Part shown: piece after piece, positions 38,286 through 46,621 of the stretch
How the letters are laid out: each line of letters opens with the position of its first letter
Position numbering within the stretch: the stretch's first letter is position 1
From: Variovorax boronicumulans
GTDB lineage: Bacteria; Pseudomonadota; Gammaproteobacteria; Burkholderiales; Burkholderiaceae_C
NCBI RefSeq assembly: GCF_007677875.1
Contig: NZ_VEDO01000016.1
Coordinates: 62,001 to 126,000, forward strand
DNA length: 64,000 bases
Reading direction: 5' to 3'
Translations under genes and position numbers: made by a program
The notes under the pieces: generated by a model
What the model was told of the DNA's origin: nothing
Seen by the model: only the letters and a program-made list of their open reading frames with translations
Database searches by the model: none

Positions 38286-38360
38286 ATGTCTGCCTCCCGC
38301 GCTTTTTACTTTGCCTACTTTTGGTTCCCGGAATCCGGCGGACGAGAGGCGCGCGCGTAA
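38286..38360 (+). CDS. Aromatic-residue leader peptide for DAHP synthase attenuation (24 residues)
   Basis: A 24-codon frame (ATG 38286 to TAA 38358-38360) encodes MSASRAFYFAYFWFPES and then GGREARA. The core FYFAYFWF (residues 7-14) has seven aromatic residues of eight: four Phe, two Tyr, one Trp. Such codon runs are the hallmark of attenuator leader peptides; E. coli pheL is the known parallel. The codons at 38304-38327 lie just before a segment (38335-38341) able to disrupt the terminator at 38384-38421, so ribosome stalling for lack of charged tRNA(Phe/Tyr/Trp) would let transcription reach DAHP synthase. No Shine-Dalgarno is visible, and translation may be leaderless. Confidence 0.8.
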   Translation: MSASRAFYFAYFWFPESGGREARA

Positions 38361-38421
38361 ACAGCAGCTAGCAAAGAACCTCCAAAAACCGCCGGTACCG
38401 CAAGGACCGGCGGTTTTTTTT
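38335..38421 (+). promoter_or_regulatory. Transcription attenuator: antiterminator and intrinsic terminator before DAHP synthase
   Basis: Terminator: AAAAACCGCCGGT (38384-38396) pairs with ACCGGCGGTTTTT (38406-38418), 13 bp, with an inner CC-GCAA-GG cap and a run of eight T (38414-38421). Antiterminator: CCGGCGG inside the leader peptide codons (38335-38341) is an exact copy of the terminator's 3' arm (38407-38413) and can pair with CCGCCGG (38389-38395). A ribosome finishing the leader covers 38335-38341 and allows the terminator. A ribosome stalled on the aromatic codons leaves it free and blocks termination. Confidence 0.8.
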
Positions 38422-38453
38422 GGCCCCATCGATTGCAACCAACGGAAGAGACC

Positions 38454-39572
38454 ATGAGCACGCAACAGACCCCCGACGCCTGGTACGCGAACGTCGAGAA
38501 AACCAGCCAGACCGACGACGAACGCATCAAGGACATCAACGTGCTCCCGCCTCCCGAACACCTGATCCGCTTCTTCCCGATCCGCGGCACGCCGGTCGAG
38601 GCGCTGATCGGCCGAACGCGGGGCCGCATCCACGACATCATGGCCGGCAAGGACGACCGGCTGCTGGTCGTCATCGGCCCCTGTTCGATCCACGATCCGG
38701 CCGCCGCGCTGGAGTACGCGCGCCGTCTGAAGCCGCTGCGCGACAAGTACGCCGACGATCTGGAGATCGTCATGCGGGTCTACTTCGAGAAGCCGCGCAC
38801 CACCGTGGGCTGGAAGGGTTTGATCAACGATCCCTACCTGGACGAAAGCTACCGCATCGACGAAGGCCTGCGCATCGCTCGCCAGCTGTTGATCGACATC
38901 AACCGCCTGGGCCTGCCGGCCGGCAGCGAGTTTCTGGATGTGATCTCGCCGCAGTACATCGGCGACCTGATCGCCTGGGGCGCGATCGGCGCGCGGACGA
39001 CCGAAAGCCAGGTCCACCGCGAGCTGGCATCGGGCCTGTCGGCGCCGATCGGCTTCAAGAACGGCACGGACGGCAACATCCGCATCGCGACCGATGCGAT
39101 CCAGGCGGCCGCGCGCGGCCACCATTTCCTGTCGGTGCACAAGAACGGTCAGGTCGCCATCGTGCAGACCAACGGCAACAGGGACTGCCACGTGATCCTG
39201 CGTGGCGGCAAGGCCCCGAACTACGACGCTGCCAGCGTGGCGGCGGCCTGCAAGGAACTGGCGGCGGCCGGCATGCAGCCCACCCTGATGGTGGATTGCA
39301 GCCATGCCAACAGCAGCAAGCAGCACGAAAAGCAGACCGAGGTGGCCGGCGACATCGCGGCCCAGATCGCGGGCGGTTCACGCCAGGTGTTCGGCGTGAT
39401 GGTGGAAAGCCACCTCGTGGCCGGCGCCCAGAAGTTCACGCCGGGCAAGGACGACGTCCACGCGCTGGCCTACGGCAAGAGCATCACGGACGCCTGCCTG
39501 GGCTGGGAGCCTTCGGTCGACGTGCTGCAGACGCTGGCCCAGGCCGTGGCGAAGCGCCGTGCCGCGGCCTGA
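38454..39572 (+). CDS. aroG: 3-deoxy-7-phosphoheptulonate (DAHP) synthase, class I
   Basis: 372 residues. The enzyme condenses phosphoenolpyruvate and erythrose-4-phosphate, the first step to chorismate, Phe, Tyr and Trp. LLVVIGPCSIHDPAAALEYA carries the metal Cys, MRVYFEKPRTTVGWKGLIND is the PEP and phosphate site, GFKNGTDGN and MVDCSHANSSK follow. The length and N-terminal extension are those of the feedback-inhibited AroF/G/H type; which amino acid inhibits it cannot be told by eye, so the symbol is tentative. ATG 38454 has GGAAGAG upstream. Expression is governed by the attenuator just upstream. Confidence 0.93.
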   Translation: MSTQQTPDAWYANVEKTSQTDDERIKDINVLPPPEHLIRFFPIRGTPVEALIGRTRGRIHDIMAGKDDRLLVVIGPCSIHDPAAALEYARRLKPLRDKYADDLEIVMRVYFEKPRTTVGWKGLINDPYLDESYRIDEGLRIARQLLIDINRLGLPAGSEFLDVISPQYIGDLIAWGAIGARTTESQVHRELASGLSAPIGFKNGTDGNIRIATDAIQAAARGHHFLSVHKNGQVAIVQTNGNRDCHVILRGGKAPNYDAASVAAACKELAAAGMQPTLMVDCSHANSSKQHEKQTEVAGDIAAQIAGGSRQVFGVMVESHLVAGAQKFTPGKDDVHALAYGKSITDACLGWEPSVDVLQTLAQAVAKRRAAA

Positions 39573-39640
39573 AGTCGGGTTTGCGTCGATTGCCGTGGCC
39601 TGGTGCCGCGGCGATGCTGCGCGCTTTGCAGGGAGCAACC

Positions 39641-39952
39641 ATGCGCAGTGAAATGTCGGTGCGGCTGGCCGGTGGCCAGGAGTTGCGGTTTGACCTCGAA
39701 GATGCGCCGCCCATGTTGCAGGAGCAGGCGCGCGGTTGGCTGGACACGCAGTTCGTGCAACTGGAGTGCGAGCCGCTGCGCGCCACCGGCAAGGTCTTGC
39801 TGGCCGACAAGCTGATTGCCATCGCGCGCGCCGCCGGCCCCGAATTGCTGGCCGATCCGCAGTGGTTCGCGAGTTTTGCGCGCGCCGCGAGCGCGGCGCT
39901 GGCCAAGCCGGTCGTGCGGCTTGACCTGGAGCAGCTGACCGTCAGCTACTGA
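39641..39952 (+). CDS. Conserved small protein of unknown function
   Basis: 103 residues, ATG 39641 with GGGAG at 39631-39635. The sequence is soluble and mixed alpha/beta (MSVRLAGGQELRFDLEDAPP, then LECEPLRATGKVLLADKLI). I do not recognise a domain. It follows DAHP synthase by 68 bases and probably shares its transcript, and it meets mpl tail to tail with a 7-base overlap. An ATG at 39613 in the same frame is a weaker start. Confidence 0.6.
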   Translation: MRSEMSVRLAGGQELRFDLEDAPPMLQEQARGWLDTQFVQLECEPLRATGKVLLADKLIAIARAAGPELLADPQWFASFARAASAALAKPVVRLDLEQLTVSY

Positions 39953-41343
39953 GCGAAACGTGCCTTCAGTGCGTCGAGCAAACGGGTGTGGATGCCGCCG
40001 AAGCCGCCGTTGCTCATGCACAGCAGGTGGTCGCCCGGCTGGACGGCGGCCAGCACCTGGGCGATCAGCTGGTCGATGCTGTCGGCCACCTGCAGGCTTT
40101 CGCCCATGGCGGCCAGGGCCTCGCGCGGGCTCCAGCCCAGGCCGGCCGCGTGACAGAAGGCCAGGTCGGCCGATTCCAGGCTCCAGGGCAGCCTCGCGCT
40201 CATGCTGCCCAGCTTCATGGTGTTGCTGCGCGGCTCGAAGATGGCCAGGATGCGGCCGCCGGCCGGACCGATCTGCGCGCGCAGGCCATCCACCGTGGTC
40301 CGGATCGCGGTCGGGTGGTGGGCGAAATCGTCGTAGACCCGCACCGTGCCGCCAGCGGCCGCGACCTCGCCGCGCAGCTCCATGCGCCGGCGCACGTTCT
40401 CGAAGCGCTGCAGCGCCTCGGCCGCCACGCCCGGCGCCACGCCCAGGTGCTCGGCCGCGGCGATGGCGGCCAGTGCGTTCATGCGGTTGTGCAGGCCCGA
40501 GAGCGACCAGTGCACCTGGGCAACGGGCCGCCCCTGGTCGAGCACGTCGAAGTGCTCGGCCGTGCCTTCGGCCGTGAAGCGCCCGCCCGCGCCGAAGCCC
40601 ACGGTCTCGCTCCAGCAGCCCTGGGCCAGCACGCGGGAGAGAGCGTCTTCCTCGGCATTGACGACCACGCGGCCCCGGCCCGGCACGGTGCGCACGAGGT
40701 GGTGGAACTGGCGCTCGATGGCGGCCAGGTCGTCGAAGATGTCGGCGTGGTCGAACTCCAGGTTGTTCAGCACGGCGGTGCGCGGCCGGTAGTGCACGAA
40801 CTTGCTGCGCTTGTCGAAGAAGGCCGTGTCGTACTCGTCGGCCTCGATCACGAAGCAGCCACCGGGCGCGCCGAGGCGGGCCGAGATGCCGAAATTCAAT
40901 GGCACGCCGCCGACCAGGAAGCCCGGATTCAGGCCCGCGCATTCCAGCACCCAGGCCAGCATCGAGGTCGTGGTGGTCTTGCCGTGCGTGCCGGCGACGG
41001 CCAGCACATGCCGACGCTGCAGCAGCTGCTCGGCCAGCCACTGCGGGCCGCTGGTGTAGGTGGCCCCCGCGTCGAGGATGGCCTCCATGAGCGGGAACTT
41101 GGGCGTGCCGTCGGGCAGGCGTGCGCGGGACACCACGTTGCCGACCACGAAGACGTCGGGCTTCAGCGCCATCTGGTCCGCGCCGAAGCCTTCGATCAGT
41201 TCGATGCCGAGCGCACGGAGCTGGTCGCTCATGGGGGGGTAGACGCCGGCATCGCAGCCGGTCACGCGGTGGCCGGCGCTGCGCGCGAGCGCCGCCAGGC
41301 CGCCCATGAAGGTGCCGCAGATGCCCAGGATATGGATGTGCAT
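39946..41343 (-). CDS. mpl: UDP-MurNAc:L-alanyl-gamma-D-glutamyl-meso-DAP ligase Mpl
   Basis: 465 residues. Mpl re-attaches the tripeptide recovered from old peptidoglycan to UDP-MurNAc, so it belongs to cell-wall recycling with AmpD (52964). HIHILGICGTFMGGLAALAR is the UDP-MurNAc loop, [19 protein letters not shown] the ATP loop, EADEYDTAFFDKRSKF and VYDDFAHHPTAI the later Mur-ligase motifs. The EADEYD motif and GICGTFMGG separate it from MurC. ATG 41343 has a -10-like TAGAAT six bases before it and no Shine-Dalgarno. Confidence 0.94.
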   Translation of the reverse strand: MHIHILGICGTFMGGLAALARSAGHRVTGCDAGVYPPMSDQLRALGIELIEGFGADQMALKPDVFVVGNVVSRARLPDGTPKFPLMEAILDAGATYTSGPQWLAEQLLQRRHVLAVAGTHGKTTTTSMLAWVLECAGLNPGFLVGGVPLNFGISARLGAPGGCFVIEADEYDTAFFDKRSKFVHYRPRTAVLNNLEFDHADIFDDLAAIERQFHHLVRTVPGRGRVVVNAEEDALSRVLAQGCWSETVGFGAGGRFTAEGTAEHFDVLDQGRPVAQVHWSLSGLHNRMNALAAIAAAEHLGVAPGVAAEALQRFENVRRRMELRGEVAAAGGTVRVYDDFAHHPTAIRTTVDGLRAQIGPAGGRILAIFEPRSNTMKLGSMSARLPWSLESADLAFCHAAGLGWSPREALAAMGESLQVADSIDQLIAQVLAAVQPGDHLLCMSNGGFGGIHTRLLDALKARFAQ

Positions 41344-41349
41344 CGCGGG

Positions 41350-41391
41350 ATTCTAGGAGTGGCGCAGGGCTGTTCGGACGGGGCGCACAAT
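41350..41391. promoter_or_regulatory. Divergent leaderless-type promoters between mpl and its neighbour
   Basis: On the minus strand TAGAAT (41355-41350) stands six bases before the mpl ATG. On the plus strand CACAAT (41386-41391) stands six bases (CAGCCC) before ATG 41398. Neither start has a Shine-Dalgarno. Only 54 bases separate the two ATGs, so the promoters face away from each other and share their upstream DNA. Confidence 0.45.
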
Positions 41392-41397
41392 CAGCCC

Positions 41398-41994
41398 ATG
41401 GACAACGCAAGTGCAGAGATCGCGGCCGTCGCAGCGCGCATGGTGGTCGACGACGGGCTGGAGTGGGGCGCTGCGAAGCGCCGTGCCGTCCAGCAGCTTG
41501 GCCTGGGCCCGCGCGCGCGGCTGCCCGGCAACGACGAACTGGAGGACGCGGTGCGCGAGCACATCGCCATCTTCTGCGCCGACACGCAGCCCCAGGAACT
41601 GGCGGCGCTGCGCCGGCTGGCCCTGACATGGATGGAGCGGCTGGAGACTTTTCGCCCGCACCTGGCCGGCGCCGTGTGGTACGGCACGGCCACGCGCCGC
41701 TCCGACATCTACCTGCAGCTGTTCTGCGACGACTCCAAGTCGGCCGAGATCCTGCTGATCGACCGCGGGGTGCGCTACGAGCCCAGCACCGTGCCCGGCT
41801 TCCGGGGCGACCCGGTCGATGCCCTGAGCCTGCACAGTCCCTGCCCCGAACTCGGCGAAACCATCGGCGTGCACCTGCTGGTGCACGACCTGGGCGACCT
41901 GCGCGGTGCCTTGAAGCCCGATGCGCGTGGCCGCACGCCACGCGGCAGCCTCCAGGCCGTGCGCAAGCTCGTGGTCGAGGAGGCTGCGGCATGA
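41398..41994 (+). CDS. Conserved protein of unknown function, possibly nucleotidyltransferase-like
   Basis: 198 residues. I do not recognise it with confidence. The first half is helical (EIAAVAARMVVDDGLEWG), and the middle AVWYGTATRRSDIYLQLF has a GT...SD pattern reminiscent of nucleotidyltransferase folds, though the second metal Asp is not obvious. LIDRGVRYE and LGETIGVHLLVHDLGDLRGAL follow, and no membrane segment is seen. It is divergent from mpl and overlaps the next thioredoxin gene by 4 bases (ATGA), which suggests a shared transcript. Confidence 0.65.
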   Translation: MDNASAEIAAVAARMVVDDGLEWGAAKRRAVQQLGLGPRARLPGNDELEDAVREHIAIFCADTQPQELAALRRLALTWMERLETFRPHLAGAVWYGTATRRSDIYLQLFCDDSKSAEILLIDRGVRYEPSTVPGFRGDPVDALSLHSPCPELGETIGVHLLVHDLGDLRGALKPDARGRTPRGSLQAVRKLVVEEAAA

Positions 41995-42539
41995 GGGATC
42001 GGACCTTCTCTGCGGCCCGGCGCGGCGTGCTGCTGGCCGCCGGTGCCTGTGCGCTGGTGGCGGGCGCTGGCGCGGCATGGTGGTCGCGCCGTCTCGGTGC
42101 TGCGGTTCCGCCCGAAAGCGCCAGCTTGTGGTCGTTGCGGAGCGAGCGCCCGGACGGTGGCACGCTGCCCATGGGCGACTTCCGCGGGCGTGCTCTGCTG
42201 GTCAACTTCTGGGCCCCCTGGTGCCCGCCGTGCGTCGAGGAACTCCCCATGATCGACGCCTTCTTCCGTCAACATGGCCCCAACGGCTGGCAAGTCGTCG
42301 GTCTCGCCGTCGATAAACCTGCAGCGGTGCAGAAATTCCTGGACAAGACGCCGGTCGGTTTTCCGGTGGGCATCCTGGGCCTGGCGGGCCTGTCGGTGGT
42401 CAAGGAACTCGGCAACCAGGCCGGCGGCTTGCCCTTCACCTTGGTGCTGGACGCAGCCGGACATGTGGTCGAACGTAAAATAGGGCAAATCACCCCCCAA
42501 GATTTGCAACGGTGGGCAGCGCAAATCCGCGCTTCCTGA
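41991..42539 (+). CDS. TlpA-like periplasmic thiol:disulfide oxidoreductase
   Basis: 182 residues. An N-terminal twin-Arg-containing hydrophobic segment (AARRGVLLAAGACALVAGAGAA, residues 9-30) exports or anchors it. The thioredoxin fold follows, with the active site NFWAPWCPPCVEELPM (CPPC) and a cis-Pro region GGLPFTLVLDAAG. Such proteins reduce disulfides in apocytochromes or other envelope proteins. It overlaps the previous gene by 4 bases. The 123-base gap after it (42540-42662) leads into accB; I saw no firm promoter there. Confidence 0.9.
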   Translation: MRDRTFSAARRGVLLAAGACALVAGAGAAWWSRRLGAAVPPESASLWSLRSERPDGGTLPMGDFRGRALLVNFWAPWCPPCVEELPMIDAFFRQHGPNGWQVVGLAVDKPAAVQKFLDKTPVGFPVGILGLAGLSVVKELGNQAGGLPFTLVLDAAGHVVERKIGQITPQDLQRWAAQIRAS

Positions 42540-42662
42540 CCTCGCCGCTGCAATTCACTTCGTCGTTGATCGGCGAAGAACGTCAAAATTGCCTGCAATA
42601 GGCGAAAGTTTGCTGGATTTGAGTTAGATTCCAGCGTTTTCGTCTGGGCGACAGGAGCCTTC

Positions 42663-43127
42663 ATGGATTTACGCAAACTCAAGACCTTGATCGACCTGGT
42701 CTCGGACTCGAACGTCTCCGAACTGGAAATCACCGAAGCCGAGGGCAAGGTCCGCATCGTCAAGGGCGTCCCGCCGGGCCCTGTGGCCTATGTGGCAGCA
42801 CCCGTGCAAGCCGCCCAGCCTGCGGCCGAGCCCGCCGCCGCACCCGCGGCTGCAGCCGCTCCGGCGCCCGCGCCCGCAGCGCCGGCCATCAAGGGCCACG
42901 TGGCCAAGTCGCCCATGGTCGGCACCTTCTACCGTTCCCCTAGCCCCGGCGCCAAGGCCTTCGTCGAGGTCGGCAGCACGGTCAAGGAAGGCGAGACGGT
43001 CTGCATCATCGAAGCCATGAAGATCCTCAACGAGATCGAGGCCGACAAGGCCGGCACGGTCACGCAGATCCTGTGCGAGAACGGCCAAGCCGTCGAGTAC
43101 GGCCAGCCGCTGTTCGTCATCGAATAA
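42663..43127 (+). CDS. accB: Biotin carboxyl carrier protein of acetyl-CoA carboxylase
   Basis: 154 residues. AccB carries the biotin that shuttles CO2 in the first step of fatty acid synthesis. The N-terminal domain [20 protein letters not shown] is followed by a flexible Ala/Pro linker (about residues 50-80). The biotinyl domain has [15 protein letters not shown]-like sequence (here [16 protein letters not shown]) and [13 protein letters not shown], whose Lys120 is the biotinylation site. GACAGGAGCC precedes ATG 42663. accC starts 8 bases after its stop. aroQ, which often precedes accB, is absent. Confidence 0.97.
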   Translation: MDLRKLKTLIDLVSDSNVSELEITEAEGKVRIVKGVPPGPVAYVAAPVQAAQPAAEPAAAPAAAAAPAPAPAAPAIKGHVAKSPMVGTFYRSPSPGAKAFVEVGSTVKEGETVCIIEAMKILNEIEADKAGTVTQILCENGQAVEYGQPLFVIE

Positions 43128-43135
43128 GCCACCTC

Positions 43136-44485
43136 ATGTTCAAGAAGATCCTGGTCGCGAACCGGGGAGAGATTGCTCTCCGGATTCAGCGCGCCTGCCG
43201 CGAACTCGGCGTCAAGGCTGTGATGGTCTATTCCGAGGCCGACCGCGACGCCAAGTACGTGCGCTTGGCCGACGAGGCGGTCTGCATCGGTCCTGCGCCC
43301 TCGGCCCAGAGCTACCTCAACATGCCGGCCATCATCTCGGCCGCCGAGGTCACCGATGCCGAAGCCATCCACCCAGGCTACGGCTTCCTGAGCGAGAACG
43401 CCGATTTCGCCGAGCGGGTGGAGAAGAGCGGCTTCCAGTTCATCGGCCCGACGCCCGAGAACATCCGCATGATGGGCGACAAGGTCTCGGCCAAGCAGGC
43501 CATGATCAAGGCCGGTGTGCCCTGCGTGCCGGGCTCGGAGGGCGAACTGCCCGACGATCCGGTGCAGATGCGCCGCATCGCCAAGACCATCGGCTACCCG
43601 GTCATCATCAAGGCCGCCGGCGGCGGCGGCGGGCGCGGCATGCGCGTGGTGCACACCGAGGCGGCGCTGGTCAATGCGGTGCAGATGACCAAGGCCGAGG
43701 CCGGCGTGGCCTTCGGCAACCCGGCCGTCTACATGGAAAAATTCCTGCAGAACCCGCGGCACGTGGAAATCCAGGTGCTGGCGGACAAGCACAAGAACGC
43801 CGTGTACCTGGGCGAGCGCGACTGCTCCATGCAGCGCCGCCACCAGAAGGTCATCGAGGAAGCGCCCGCACCGGGGATCCCGCGCAAGCTGATCGAGCGC
43901 ATCGGCGAACGCTGCGTGACGGCCTGCAAGCGCATCGGCTACCGCGGCGCCGGCACCTTCGAGTTCCTGTATGAGAACGGCGAGTTCTATTTCATCGAGA
44001 TGAACACGCGCGTGCAGGTCGAGCATCCGGTGACGGAACTCATCACCGGCGTGGACGTCGTGCGCACGCAGATCATGGTGGCCTTCGGCGAGAAGCTGCC
44101 GTTCACGCAGCGCCAGATCGAGATCCGCGGCCACGCTATCGAGTGCCGCGTGAACGCCGAAGACCCGTACAAGTTCACGCCTTCGCCGGGACGCATCACG
44201 ACCTGGCACCCGCCGGGCGGTCCCGGTGTGCGCGTGGATTCGCACGCCTATGCCAACTACTTCGTGCCGCCCAACTACGACTCCATGATCGGCAAGATCA
44301 TCGTGCACGGCGACACGCGCGAGCAGGCCATGGCGCGCATGCGCACGGCGCTGGCCGAGACCGTCATCGAGGGCATCAACACCAACATCCCGCTGCACCG
44401 CGAGCTGATGGTGGACGCCAAGTTCATGGCCGGCGGCACCAACATCCACTACCTGGAAGAGTGGCTGGCGCAGCACAAGCGGTGA
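43136..44485 (+). CDS. accC: Biotin carboxylase subunit of acetyl-CoA carboxylase
   Basis: 449 residues. AccC carboxylates biotin on AccB with ATP and bicarbonate. [20 protein letters not shown] is the N-terminal domain, [14 protein letters not shown] the ATP-grasp glycine loop, [20 protein letters not shown] the biotin/bicarbonate region, and [16 protein letters not shown] the catalytic core. ATG 43136 is used because the family starts MFKKIL; the frame is open upstream into accB but that is not used. prmA follows by 5 bases. Confidence 0.97.
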   Translation: MFKKILVANRGEIALRIQRACRELGVKAVMVYSEADRDAKYVRLADEAVCIGPAPSAQSYLNMPAIISAAEVTDAEAIHPGYGFLSENADFAERVEKSGFQFIGPTPENIRMMGDKVSAKQAMIKAGVPCVPGSEGELPDDPVQMRRIAKTIGYPVIIKAAGGGGGRGMRVVHTEAALVNAVQMTKAEAGVAFGNPAVYMEKFLQNPRHVEIQVLADKHKNAVYLGERDCSMQRRHQKVIEEAPAPGIPRKLIERIGERCVTACKRIGYRGAGTFEFLYENGEFYFIEMNTRVQVEHPVTELITGVDVVRTQIMVAFGEKLPFTQRQIEIRGHAIECRVNAEDPYKFTPSPGRITTWHPPGGPGVRVDSHAYANYFVPPNYDSMIGKIIVHGDTREQAMARMRTALAETVIEGINTNIPLHRELMVDAKFMAGGTNIHYLEEWLAQHKR

Positions 44486-44490
44486 GCGCG

Positions 44491-45390
44491 ATGTTCGAAC
44501 TGCGCCTGCTGTGCCCGGAGGACCGGGTCGAGACCCTGAGCGATGCGCTGGAGGCGCTGGACGCGCTGTCCGTCAGCGTCGAGGACGCCGACGGCGACAC
44601 CGCAGCCGAGCAGGCACTGTTCGGCGAGCCGGGCATGCCGCCGCCGGCCGAGGGCTGGCAGCGCTCGCGCCTCGTGGCCTTGTTCGCCACCGAGGCGCTG
44701 GCCGACGAGGCGGCTCTGCTGCTGCAGGCGCAGGACTTCTTCGCCGGTTGCACGCTGCAGGGCGTAAGTGCCGTTCCCGACGAGGACTGGGTGCGACTCA
44801 CGCAATCGCAGTTCGCGCCGGTCGAGATCACGCCGGCTTTCTGGATCGTTCCGACCTGGCACGAGCCGCCGGCCGCGGCGCAGCACGTGCTGCGGCTGGA
44901 CCCGGGTCTGGCCTTCGGCACCGGCACGCATCCGACCACGCGCATGTGTCTGCGCTGGATCGCCGGCCGCGGCACTGGCGGCGACTGGGGCCGCGTGCTC
45001 GACTATGGCTGCGGCTCCGGCATCCTGGCCATCGCGGCCGCCAAGCACGGCGCCACCGAGGTCGATGCCGTCGACATCGACGAGGCGGCTGTGCAGGCCA
45101 CCGGCGACAACGCCCGCGCCAATGGCGTGCAGCTGCGCGCCGGCCTGCCCGATGCGGCCAGCGGCGCCTACCAGGTGGTGCTGGCCAATATCCTGGCGAC
45201 ACCCCTCAAGATGCTGGCGCCCCTGCTCAGCGCCCATGTGGCGCCGGGCGGTGCCCTGGTGCTGGCCGGCATCCTCGCGCGCCAGGCCGACGAGCTCAAG
45301 GCCGCCTATGCACCCTACCTGGCGCTGCAGGTGGCCGACGAGGAAGACGGCTGGATCTTGATGACAGCCACGCGCGGCGCACCGGGCTGA
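44491..45390 (+). CDS. prmA: Ribosomal protein L11 methyltransferase PrmA
   Basis: 299 residues. PrmA trimethylates several amines of ribosomal protein L11 with SAM. The N-terminal substrate-binding domain (FELRLLCPEDRVETLSDALE) is followed by LDPGLAFGTGTHPTTRMCL, the SAM loop VLDYGCGSGILAIAAAKHGA and the catalytic NPPY-like segment VVLANILATPLKML. ATG 44491 fits the family; GTG 44482, overlapping the accC stop, is a possible start three residues longer. The accBC-prmA order is typical of betaproteobacteria. Confidence 0.96.
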   Translation: MFELRLLCPEDRVETLSDALEALDALSVSVEDADGDTAAEQALFGEPGMPPPAEGWQRSRLVALFATEALADEAALLLQAQDFFAGCTLQGVSAVPDEDWVRLTQSQFAPVEITPAFWIVPTWHEPPAAAQHVLRLDPGLAFGTGTHPTTRMCLRWIAGRGTGGDWGRVLDYGCGSGILAIAAAKHGATEVDAVDIDEAAVQATGDNARANGVQLRAGLPDAASGAYQVVLANILATPLKMLAPLLSAHVAPGGALVLAGILARQADELKAAYAPYLALQVADEEDGWILMTATRGAPG

Positions 45391-45398
45391 GCGCGCCC

Positions 45399-46598
45399 AT
45401 GGCCCAGTTGATCACGCGCTGCCCTGCATGCGGAACCCGCTTCAGGGTCGTGCCCGATCAGCTGCGCATCTCCGAAGGCTGGGTGCGGTGCGGCCACTGC
45501 GCCGAGGTCTTCGACGCCGCCCGACACCTGGGTGCACCGGACGAGGCCACCCCGGCGGCGCTGGCGGCGGCCGAGCCCGTGCCCGAGCCGGCGCCGCAGC
45601 CTGCCGAAGCCGCCGATCTGGTGGCGGATGCGCGCCAGGCGCCGCCGCCCGTCGCCGACGACGATGTCCCGCCCTGGCTGCCCCATGCGCCCGCCGAGAT
45701 CCCGGTGACCGATTCCGTCGCATCGCTGGAGCAGGACCTGGCCGACTACGTGCAGGCGCAAGCCGCGGCGCCGGCCGCGGAGCCGGTGTCCTTCCCTCCC
45801 GCAGCAACCGTCGTGACCGGGTTGCAGCGCGCGAGCGTCGAGCATGAGCAGGCGCCCGCGCCGGCCGAGCAGCCTGGCCGCCTCGTGGTATCGCTGGCCG
45901 CCGGTTCGGCACCACCGCCGCCGCGCAGCGCCCAGGCAGACCACGCATTGCCCTTGCCGCTGCGCGCGGCCGCCGAAGACGCGCCGCGGCCCGCACCGCT
46001 GCCGCCGCGCGTGGTGGCCGCGCCGCCCATGGTGCGGCCCGTTCCGCCGGATCCTGCGCATGCCGATCTCTCGTTCCTGCGCGATGCCGCGCCGGTGCCG
46101 CCGGTGGCGCTGCCCGCCACCGCGCAGCGCACACGCCTGCTCTGGTCCCTGGCGGCCGGCTTGGCCGCAGTGCTGCTGCTGTGGCAGTGGGCCGTGCACG
46201 AGCGCGACCGCCTGGCTGCCACGGCGCCTGGTCTGCGGCCGCTGCTGGGCGTGTTGTGCGCGCCGCTGTCGTGCAGTGTCCAACCGCTGCGCCGCATCGA
46301 CGCCATCGTCATCGACGGCTCGGCGTTCCAGGCCCTGGGCGATGGCAGCTTCCGGCTCAGCCTGACGCTGCGCAACCGGGCCGCACATGCGGTGGCGCTG
46401 CCAGCCATCGCGCTGACGCTGACCGACATCGCCGAGCAGCCCGTGCTGCGGCGCGTGCTGATGCCGCAAGAGCTCGGCAGTCCCCCCGCGGCGCTGGATG
46501 CGCACGGCGAGTGGACGGCCAGTGCCGAACTGCAGATCGCCGAAAACGCGGGCCGCGCGCGCGTCGTGGGCTACCGGCTCGACCCCTTCTATCCCTGA
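45399..46598 (+). CDS. DUF3426 protein with N-terminal zinc ribbon and one membrane segment
   Basis: 399 residues. The N-terminus MAQLITRCPACGTRF...WVRCGHCAEVFDA is an MJ0042-type zinc ribbon (CPAC...CGHC). A long Ala/Pro-rich disordered stretch (about residues 45-245) follows, then a membrane helix (about 250-270, LLWSLAAGLAAVLLLWQWAV). The C-terminal DUF3426 domain with LRPLLGVLCAPLSCSVQPLR and SLTLRNRAAHAVALPAIALT is likely periplasmic. Its biochemical role is not known. It lies 8 bases after prmA and before the PfkB kinase. Confidence 0.88.
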   Translation: MAQLITRCPACGTRFRVVPDQLRISEGWVRCGHCAEVFDAARHLGAPDEATPAALAAAEPVPEPAPQPAEAADLVADARQAPPPVADDDVPPWLPHAPAEIPVTDSVASLEQDLADYVQAQAAAPAAEPVSFPPAATVVTGLQRASVEHEQAPAPAEQPGRLVVSLAAGSAPPPPRSAQADHALPLPLRAAAEDAPRPAPLPPRVVAAPPMVRPVPPDPAHADLSFLRDAAPVPPVALPATAQRTRLLWSLAAGLAAVLLLWQWAVHERDRLAATAPGLRPLLGVLCAPLSCSVQPLRRIDAIVIDGSAFQALGDGSFRLSLTLRNRAAHAVALPAIALTLTDIAEQPVLRRVLMPQELGSPPAALDAHGEWTASAELQIAENAGRARVVGYRLDPFYP

Positions 46599-46621
46599 CC
46601 TTCCACCTCCCAGGAGTCTCC

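Noticed and set aside
38433-38453. TTG start extending DAHP synthase by seven residues
   Set aside because: ATG 38454 has GGAAGAG upstream and matches the usual start; the extension is the attenuator's distal leader.
39470-42250. A 926-codon minus-strand frame over mpl and neighbours
   Set aside because: It reads mpl in the wrong frame; mpl motifs occur only in the other frame.
42540-42662. A promoter for accB
   Set aside because: Several TTG and TAGATT-like hexamers occur but none at acceptable spacing, so no promoter was called.
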